A stretch of 64,000 nucleotides of DNA from Strix aluco (lineage: Eukaryota; Chordata; Aves; Strigiformes; Strigidae): positions 1,736,001-1,800,000 of the forward strand of contig NC_133955.1 of assembly GCF_031877795.1 (NCBI RefSeq), read 5' to 3'. The translations under genes and the position numbers were made by a program. Every line of letters starts with the position of its first letter. Within the stretch, counting starts at the first letter, position 1. Below the pieces are notes generated by a model, which made no database searches, was not told where the DNA came from, and saw only the letters and a list, made by a program, of their open reading frames with translations. Positions 23,922 to 64,000 of this stretch are shown here, piece by piece.

Positions 23922-26900
23922 AGCACAGAGCATCACCCAAGCACGGGAGTCACTCCTGTGACTCCCAGCCACCCCACAGCATGGTCAGCTCTGCCCTGCA
24001 GGAATCTGATGTCCCCCGCTGCCTGCCTGCCCTCCTCTCTCTGCAAAACGGGAAGAGCGCCCAGGTTTGAGAGCACAGGGCAGGAGGCAGGCAGCGGTGC
24101 TGGCAGGGGTCCATGTGGAAATGATTAAACACTTGCAAGGGGTTGGAGGCAGAGCATCCCAGCGCTCTAGGGTTTAGTGTTGGAGAACGGTGGTGTGTGA
24201 ACCTTGCAAAGAGAGAGGTCCCAGCAGCACCTGCATCCTCTGCAGGTTCCACCCTGGGAACAGCCTGTTCCCCTTGTTCCTCCCTCGAAGCCCTGGGCAG
24301 CGCTCGGCACCTCAGAGGTGGCAGAGGGGAGAAATTGTGGCCTGGGGCAGTTCACAGCACTGGTGGGCACAAGGAGAAACAGGGACTGGAGGGATGTTGC
24401 TGCTGGGCTGAGGCAGGACAACAGCCCTAGAGCTACTCCGAGCCCAGTCCCAGTGGCACCAGTGCCCAAATCACAGGGCTCCTGGGCAACGCGTTGTCAC
24501 AGGGTGCCAGGTTGGATGCAAGGGGTCCTGCTTGGGGAGGGATGGCAGAGCTGCCCCGTCCAGACACGGGTGCAGGCAGCTCTGTGCAGTGACAGCCTTG
24601 TGCATGACAGTGCCAGGCCATGGCTGTGCCCTCTCGGGGTAGCAGCCTGACTCCCTCGGGGAGTGGCAGTGTCCTTGCCCGCGTGCTGTCCCCTGGCAGT
24701 GGTGCAGGGACCCTGCGGGGGTCTGCCTGTGCCCAGCCTCGGGAGCATTGCCTGCCGGCTGTCACCACACACAGACCCTGTGACACCGGGCTGAGCACTC
24801 TGCTGCCCACCCTGCTCATCCTCACCCCAGCTGGTGCTTCCCGGGTGTGGAGGACCATGCTCAAAGCTGGGAAATGCCTCAGCAGGGACAAGCCCTGTGC
24901 CACCAGCTCCATGCCCAGGGCACCTGGAGTACAGGTCAGTGCGCAGAGTACAAAGGCAAACTGGGGGTGGCCTCTGCTCTGCTCTGAGACTGGCACTACC
25001 CAGGGAGCCTTTGCCAGACAGGGCTTTTGCCACTGCAGCGTGGCTACTGTCCCTCAGCATAAGCAAGACCTGACACCGCAGAGGTGAGCATGCTATCAGA
25101 GGTCCCCTTTCTCGTCTCTGCTCCAGACTGGATGATCTCACCGGGGCCCAGAGCAAGGACAATCTCCCAACCTGAGGCTCTCCCCCTTTCATGAGGGGGT
25201 GGCTGCACAGACCCCGCAGTCCCACCCAGCTCCAGCCAGCATAGCTTTTGAGAGATCATGGTCGGAGAGGTGTCCCCCATCCCCCTGCTCCTTGCGGTAG
25301 CCTTTGCTGCTTCACGGAAAATGTGATGACTCGGCAGCCCCTGAGTTTCCAGGCCTGGTTCCAGCTGCTGGGTGGAGAAACCTTCTGCAGTTGTTTTTGG
25401 GTCTGGCACAGCCGAAGGCTTCACTGTCGGGGGGACTGGAGGGGAGATCTGGCATCCCCAGCTGAAGGCAGGCTCTCTCTCTGTCCTTGCCTGTGGTGGC
25501 ACAGTGTCACTGGAGTGGCCGCGGGGAGGGCAGCACTGGCACGTAATGAGCAGCTTCTTCTGTCCAGTATGGGAGGCTGCTGAGCCCTGTGGCGCCAGGG
25601 ACAGGGCCTGGGTTTGGCTCCCACCAACACTTTGTGCTGTTTCCACCGCAGGCACAGCCCAGACTCCCTGAGCTCAGGGCGCACAACTGCCGCGTCCCCA
25701 GGTTTAAATCAGTGGGGACGTGTCCCCACAGCCAGTGGGGTGCCAGCACTGTGTGCCCTGGGATGGGCCACCAGCAGCATGCAGAGGCTGGTAAAGCAGC
25801 TGGGACACCGCCAGGTCTGTGCCCAGAGGTCAGTCCCGTCCCGGTGGGCAGCAGGACATGGTGCCGAGGCATCCCCCAGCATGTCCTCATGCCAGCCAGG
25901 GTGTCACCTCTCTTCCTGGATGGAGAGGCATGGGGCAGTGGCACAGCATGGCAGTGGGCTCCAGGGGGACAGAGACACTGTGCTCCAGGAGTCCCTGCTC
26001 GGCTCTCAGCCCAGAGACCAGGGAGGGCAGGACAGACCCTTTGGTCCTCGGGCAAGCTGATGCCCAGAGAAACTACCTTGGTGGTGGATTTGTGCCCCTA
26101 TGCAGGGCCATGGCAGCAGAAGTTGCTTTCCAACAAGCTCCTGAGATGCCACATCCCACTTACCTCCCTTGCAACTCCATCCACTGAGCCAGAATGGCCG
26201 GAGATGGAGCTGACCAGCTTTGCAGAGAGGCTGGTGGCAGGAGCGTTGGGGCTGTGGGCAGGCAGGTGTAGCGAGTACGTGTGGGCTCAGCTTGCTCCCC
26301 AGCTGGGCAGGGCAGACTCAGCCCAGCTGGAGTTTCCCAGGACTCCAGTGAGTGGGTTTGTCCTCTTGCTGGCCTGGAGCTGCTCTCTGGTGTGCTTTGA
26401 AGCTAGAGGAGCCCCACCTTGACTCTGTAGCTTGGGAAAATCTCCTGTCTGTGCCACTGCAGGGGACACTGCCTCCTGTCACCTGCCTCAGACACTGGGA
26501 GATGCGATCTCTCTTCCCAGGGTTTTCCTTGATAATCAAGGGTCCCTCCTGCCCCATCCCCGTGGATCACAATTCCCAGCCCACCATGGGCCTCCATCCT
26601 AACCTCCAACCCCTGCTTCATCAGCCAGGGGGTCCTCCAGTTCAGCTCTGCCATCACCTGCCATGCTCTGGGGATGTGGTCCCATCCACCCCCGGCCTCA
26701 CCTGCCTGCTCTGCCCCTGCCAGAGCCATCCTGACCCTCCAGGCTGCTCACAGCAGCAAAAAGCCCACGGTCCCCATCCAACGTGGGGTCACCTCTCCCT
26801 GTACCGCTATGGCAGGGTGGGTTGCCTGACAGTGTGCACCCCACCATGGACACACACGGGGACATCAACCAAAAGCCTCTTTGCAAACGTGTTTGGGGGC

Positions 26901-28885
26901 CAGCCAGCTGTAACCTCCTAGATCCCACCCTGGGCCCCCGGGTAAACCTGGCAAGCCCTTGCTGCAGCAGGGAGCTCCAGCCTCCTCCCAGCTGGCTGCA
27001 GCCGCCCAGCTCTGGAAAGGGGCCTTTTAAAACAGTCCCCAGCCCACTGGAGACAGCAGCAGTCAGCCCCAAACTTCCCTCTGCCTTGGCTGGTGGATGG
27101 GAACTCTCTCCCCAGCCATCTAAGGGGCTGGAGAACATCACCTCCAGTACCTGTGAGCACCCACCTTGCACCCAGGTCCTGTGGGGCATGGCCAGCCCCC
27201 AGTCACACCGATGTCCGGCAGCAGGGATGGGTGTCCCCAGCTGTCTGCGGCACTGGTTGATGGATCATTTCATCACACCTCAGTCCCAAATGCTTATCAG
27301 GGGATCCCTGAGAGCCAGAGTTTTTACCCTGGGCCTCCATCACTTGAGCAGATGCACTGCTTGCATTTCTGACATTCAGCCCTCCCCAGAGCTGCCAGTA
27401 CTAAGGATTAAAAAGGCTTGCCTGAACCGGAGCCAAGGCAGTGCCTTCTGCTTCCACCCTGATCTCCATGTCCAGGGGGAGGGCAGGTCTGGGGACAGAG
27501 TGACTCGAAGGTCCTCTGGTTGTTGAGCTGTGCCTCTCTGCTGGGGGGATGCCTGAGTCCTTAACAGATGAGACAAAGCTGACAAATAAGCTCTCACTGC
27601 TGGGCTGAGCAGCAGGGTCAGGGCTCCTTTACCCTCAGTCCACTCCAGGCAGGGGACTGGACCTGTGCAGAGACGTGACTGTGACCATGGACGAGTAGTC
27701 CTGGCAGCAGTCCCATTTGGCCAGGACCTGGGGAATTAACTGTTCCCCCAGGCAAAGGGAAGGGGACTCATGTGCTCTGTCCCCTTTCCCAGCTGGCCCC
27801 ATCAGCCTGGGGGCTGTCAGGATGTTTGGGGGATGGACTTGGGGTTGGAGATGGGTCCTAGACTGGGGCCCTTGTGTCCTCTTCTCAATCACGTGCAGGG
27901 GCTGGGGCTTTCTCATGTCTTTGCCCAGGCACTGGGGGCTTATCTGTCTGTCACAGGTCCCAGGTCCCACCTGAAAACCTCTTGAGTTTCTGGGGAACAG
28001 AATCTGCTGTCCTAGGGCCGGCTGGGGGATGTGCCCCACCCTGACAGCTTGGTGGCTCACAGCAATAAGCAGAGCTTGAATAGTCCCTGTTGGTGGCCGT
28101 GCTTGGCTACTGGGACAGACTCCCACGGCCACACAGGCTGCGCTGGCTTCTGGGATAGATGCATCACTGAACCTCTTCCAGCACTGTCCCCGATCTCCAG
28201 CGCTGATGTGAAGCCAATGGCATCTCCGCTCTGAATCAGAGCTGGCATCCTGCCACGCATTGCACAGACACAGCACAGCACCACACAATGCACGGTCCTG
28301 CACACAGCTCGGGGGGCACAGCGTGCTCCCCACGGCAGCCCCGCAGCGTACAACTCCTACAACCCATGAACAGACAGGGCACAGCTCAGACCCAGCCAGA
28401 CAACCCTTCAAATGGGCAAGGCGTGATCTCTGCACCCGTGGGATGCACGGGAACCTCTCCCAACATATGCACACCCTCCCCCAGCTCCAAGCTGCCTCCC
28501 CCGGTGCCGTGGGTGTCACGCAGAGGCACAGGTCTCCCTCCTCACCCAGCAGGGCCAAACCTCCCATTCCCCATCAGCACCCCGTGCAGAAATTCCCACA
28601 TACGGAGCTGAAAGGTGTCTGAATGTGCCGGGCACGGAGCCAGGCGCAAGGTGCACAGCACCCCGGGGCCACACCGGTGCCAACGCTCCCTCCAGCATCC
28701 CGGCCGCCGGCGGCTGCGGTCCGCCCTTCCTCCCCTCGCTGGGGGCTGGTTTGGGCACTCCCTCCCAGCTCAGAGCCGCCATCTGTCCTGTCTCCTCCCC
28801 TCTCCGCACCAACTCCCACAACTCTGCAGAACTTCTGATGGCCAGACCGGGCTCCAGCCGTGCAGAGACCCAGCCACAGTGAGAG

Positions 28886-28899
28886 CCCCCCCCCCCCCC
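28886..28899. repeat. C14 homopolymer near the PTPRV 5' end
   Basis: Run of 14 cytosines about 0.4 kb upstream of the PTPRV start codon. It could form a G-rich structure on the other strand, and such runs are prone to length error in sequencing. Confidence 0.9.
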
Positions 28900-29284
28900 G
28901 CGCCAAGCCCCCGGCAAGCAGCTCTCTGGCCGCAGCACGCACACGCTGACACAAGGACAGCTGCAGGGATACCGCAGAGGGACCCAGATCCGCGGGAACA
29001 ATAGCAAATGCACCCAGCGAGAGGCACACACCCCCGCTGGACTGCTCCCAGCCCGGAGGCACGCTCTGCTCCTGCCCAGGGACAGCTGGCAGGGCCGATG
29101 TGCAGCGCGCTGGCATGCGACGCCGGTCCCCACTGATGTCATCCTGTCCCCTGCGCTCGGAAAGCATGTGGGGACACAGCCCCTCGCTGCCATGGGAGAA
29201 GGGGCTGGCTGGGGACAGCCACTGCTAAGAAGCTACCCCCCCCCCAACTTGTCATCCCTCTAATCTGCAGCCACCCTGGTCCCA

Positions 29285-61491
<32,207 letters not shown>

Positions 61492-61655
61492 GTAGGTGGG
61501 AAGGAGAAAGGATGGTGGTCCAGGCAGAAGAGAACATTCATGCTGAGCTGCCCGGAGCTGGTAGCATGCTACCCACTCACTGGGTGCTACCTGCCACCTG
61601 GGAGCCTGTCCAGCCTATGCAGGGATTTATTCCATGCTTCCTCCCCATCCTGCAG

Positions 61656-61742
61656 CTCTTCCAGCTACCAAGGGCTAAGGGCACAGTCTTTTTCCAGGGA
61701 ACAGCTTTCAGTCTCCTTAGTTCTGGAGTTAAAATGGGTTAA
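61656..61742 (+). CDS. PTPRV: PTPRV candidate terminal exon (uncertain)
   Basis: After the last certain donor, the first strong acceptor (pyrimidine tract then CATCCTGCAG) opens in the required phase 0 for 28 codons (LFQLPRAKGTVFFQ, then SGVKMG) and ends in TAA. The length resembles the 23-residue rodent tail, but the expected QYIxLxxC helix is absent. Alternatives are an acceptor at 61696 in the same frame, and a phase-0 exon at 63580-63636 ending in TGA. No canonical AATAAA was noticed downstream. Confidence 0.35.
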   Translation, partial: LFQLPRAKGTVFFQGTAFSLLSSGVKMG

Positions 61743-64000
61743 ATTGCATGTGAGCTCATGATAAATGCAAGGCACTTCCCATTCTGCCTTCTAAAGCATG
61801 AAGCACTGTTTTCATCCTACATGACAAATCTGCCTGCTCACCCTTGGCCTCTGGACATGGCTGTCAGCCTGAGTACCCAAATCTGCTGGGTTTCCCCTTA
61901 CCAAGTGCCTTTCCCTGCTGTATCCCCCACACCCAGAGCCTGCTCTCAGCCCCTGCCTGCTGCCACAGCCGGGGCTGCCTGCGTGGGGGTCAGTGGGACA
62001 CCCTGTCACATTTGCAGCTGCCCTGCAGCTGTGTGGGCTGTGGCACTGTCTGATGGTGCCGCAGCCATGCCCTGCCGTGCTGTGCCAGCCCAGCCCAGCC
62101 TCACAGGCCTTCGACGTGACACTCCTGATGGGCACTGGTGGCAAAGATGCCCTCTGGACAGTGCTTTCATTTGCTTCGACCACTGAATGAGCTGATGCAG
62201 CATCCCTGGAAACCCTCCCCACGGGACAGCAGAACTGGGGCAGATCTCTCTGGGGCTTCCCAGCTGTAGAGCCGCCTGCAAGCAGCTAATTGCATTCTTA
62301 ATTAATGTGAACCATGCTCATGGTGGGAGCCGGAGGACGGCAAGGCGTCCGCTGCCCCTGTTTCAGAGCTCCTTTGTGTTTCAGCAGCAGTCTTGCCGAG
62401 CAGAGACACAATGTGCCCATAAAGGCACAGCAAGCACCCATCAAAAGCTGCTGCCCTGCTGAGGGGGGCAGCAGAGGCAGCTGCCTCCCCACCTTGCCAC
62501 AAGCAGTGGTCGCTCTGATCCCAGCACAACCAGTGAAGGACAGGCAGGGCTGCCCTCCAGCCCCAGTCACTGCCATGTGGCTACCAGCCTCCTCCATCAC
62601 TGCAGGGCCTTGCCAGGACCCCTTGATCTCTGTCAGGGGCATGTTACTGTCCTGCTGGGGGCAACAGCTGATTTTCTGGGAGGGTTAGTAGCCAAACAAG
62701 GGAGAAGATGAACCTTTGAGGGATTGTCCATGGAAAACCACCGGGTGTTTAAGCACCCCCAGCTCCAGTGCAGCACGTCTCTGGGGATGTGCTCTTGCAT
62801 TTGGCCAGGTGTTGAGCATGCCTGGTCTGAAGTCAATCCTGGGCTGTCACTCCAGATTTCACAGTCAGATTAGGCTTGTTGAAAACACACTCTGGTGACC
62901 TAGAACTGCAGCCATTGTGTGATCTGTGGCTTTCCCGGCCCTTCAGTGGGGCTGAACCCACCACTGGCTGGGGAGAAGGCTCCTCGTGACGTGCAGCTTA
63001 GCCAGCGCATTAGTGAGCTGTTCGGAGGCCCCTCTGTCAAGTCCCTAATCCTCCCTCCCTGGCTACCATGTGATTTTGACCCACATCATTTGCAGGCTGG
63101 CCCTGCCCTCCAGCTTTGTGCATTGAGTACAACCTCATTTACCTTTCCCACATCTTGCCTTTCCTGGAGCCCTGCCGTGGCAGTGGTCAGTCCTGGTGTT
63201 TTATAGCCTAGCATCATTTTGGAGCAGCCTGGCATGTAAGCAGAACCTCGTATCAAATCCACATTGGACTTGAGACCACAACCCACATTTGGTACTGATG
63301 AATTGTTTTGGTGATCTTAAAAATAGAGAAATAATGCAACTGGACTAAAACCACCCAGATCTTTTTGCCTGCCTCTGAAAGCTTGCAGAGATCTACCTTG
63401 ATCCACTGTCAGCACTTGACTCAGGTACACTGAGACTACCACCAAGGGAAACTCTTGCTCCAGAGGTCTTCCCTCCTGGCCTTAGGTCACTGCCAGACCC
63501 TGTGCGCTCCAGCTGGGCAGAGCTCTCCCTGCTCACTGCCCTGCAGCACCACTGAAGTTGCTCTTTGGTCTTGTTTTAGATGCAAACACCATGGCACATC
63601 CAAAAGCCACTGGGGCACTTCGAGGAAGTCAGATGACGTTGTTCCTCCCAGTCTCAGATGGGGATGTTCCTCTCATCCTCATCACAGGAATAATGAAGCA
63701 GGAGGAAACAAACATAGTGTAACTACAGCTCGAGGCCTGATTCCTCCTTTCTGGGCAACTCTGGTGACAACCTGTTTATGAGAATCTGAAAGCCAGCATC
63801 CAAGGCCTTCCCAGCAACATCCGAGAAGCTGTGTATCAGGCCACTCAAAGTATCCACAAGCTCCATAGTTCCTTTTCCAGTGCTATGTCTTGACAGGACA
63901 CACATGGGCTACCTGGGACAGCAAATCAGACACTGTTAGTTAATTAGGACCTCTAAGGCAAATTTCAGGGTAGTCCTACAACCAGGAGTTCTCTATCAGA
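61743..64000. other. Downstream of PTPRV, nothing assignable
   Basis: This should hold the 3' UTR and the start of the spacer to the next gene (LGR6 in mammals). I see no leucine-rich-repeat or receptor exon, no named repeat and no clear polyadenylation signal. Confidence 0.5.

Larger units (their letters stand above)
17931..29270. other. Intergenic region upstream of PTPRV, no gene supported
   Basis: This GC-rich stretch contains many chance open frames, including 341 codons on the minus strand at 22428-23453 and 310 at 27635-28567. None has a recognisable domain. G and C homopolymer runs occur at 21150-21161, 23757-23765, 23910-23921 and 28886-28899. CpG density rises in the last 700 bases before the PTPRV start, which suggests a promoter region, but no core element can be placed with confidence. 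Confidence 0.55.

Noticed and set aside
27635..28567. 310-codon open frame, minus strand
   Set aside because: No similarity to any family I know, and no flanking exons; considered chance.
63580..63636. Alternative terminal exon after a TTGTTTTAG acceptor (18 codons then TGA)
   Set aside because: In phase with a good acceptor, but 2.1 kb away and without similarity to a PTP C-terminus; less likely than 61656-61742, though not excluded.

Overview
This window is vertebrate nuclear DNA, most likely from a bird. Its genes are split into many short exons with GT/AG introns. It is GC-rich and gene-compact, like an avian microchromosome. It carries three CR1-type LINE 3' ends finishing in short ATTCTGTG-like repeats, which are typical of birds and other sauropsids. 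There are no bacterial-style operons, RNA genes or CRISPR arrays. Most long open frames in the unspliced sequence are chance products of GC-rich DNA.

Two protein tyrosine phosphatase genes lie head to head. On the minus strand (339-6732) are the first seven coding exons of PTPN7 (HePTP), a cytosolic MAP-kinase phosphatase. The gene runs off the left edge just before the rest of the active-site loop. On the plus strand (29285-61491, probably ending near 61742) is a receptor phosphatase that I assign to PTPRV (OST-PTP/Esp). It has 38 coding exons, all consistent in splice site and phase. They encode a signal peptide, 16 fibronectin type III repeats (one per exon), a membrane-proximal region, one transmembrane helix, an intact catalytic domain D1 and a degenerate second domain D2. 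The exons give 2253 in-frame codons with no stop or frameshift. The neighbourhood PTPN7-PTPRV matches the mammalian one, where LGR6 follows; LGR6 is not visible here.

Layout: 1-338, PTPN7 intron; 339-6758, PTPN7; about 6.76-29.27 kb, a divergent intergenic region with no gene I can support, holding two nearly identical CR1 copies at 16.3 and 17.3 kb, G and C runs and a short 11-bp tandem repeat; 29.3-61.7 kb, PTPRV, with a third CR1 in a late intron; 61.7-64 kb, downstream sequence with no further exon I can assign.

The main point of interest is PTPRV. It is a pseudogene in humans but looks intact here. Its ectodomain has 16 FN3 units against the ten I recall for rodents, apparently through two local expansions. 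One FN3 exon looks like a mosaic of its two neighbours. D2 has lost the WPD aspartate, the Q-loop glutamine and the signature arginine but keeps the cysteine. Comparisons with rodent OST-PTP and human PTPN7 rest on recalled sequences, not on an alignment run here.
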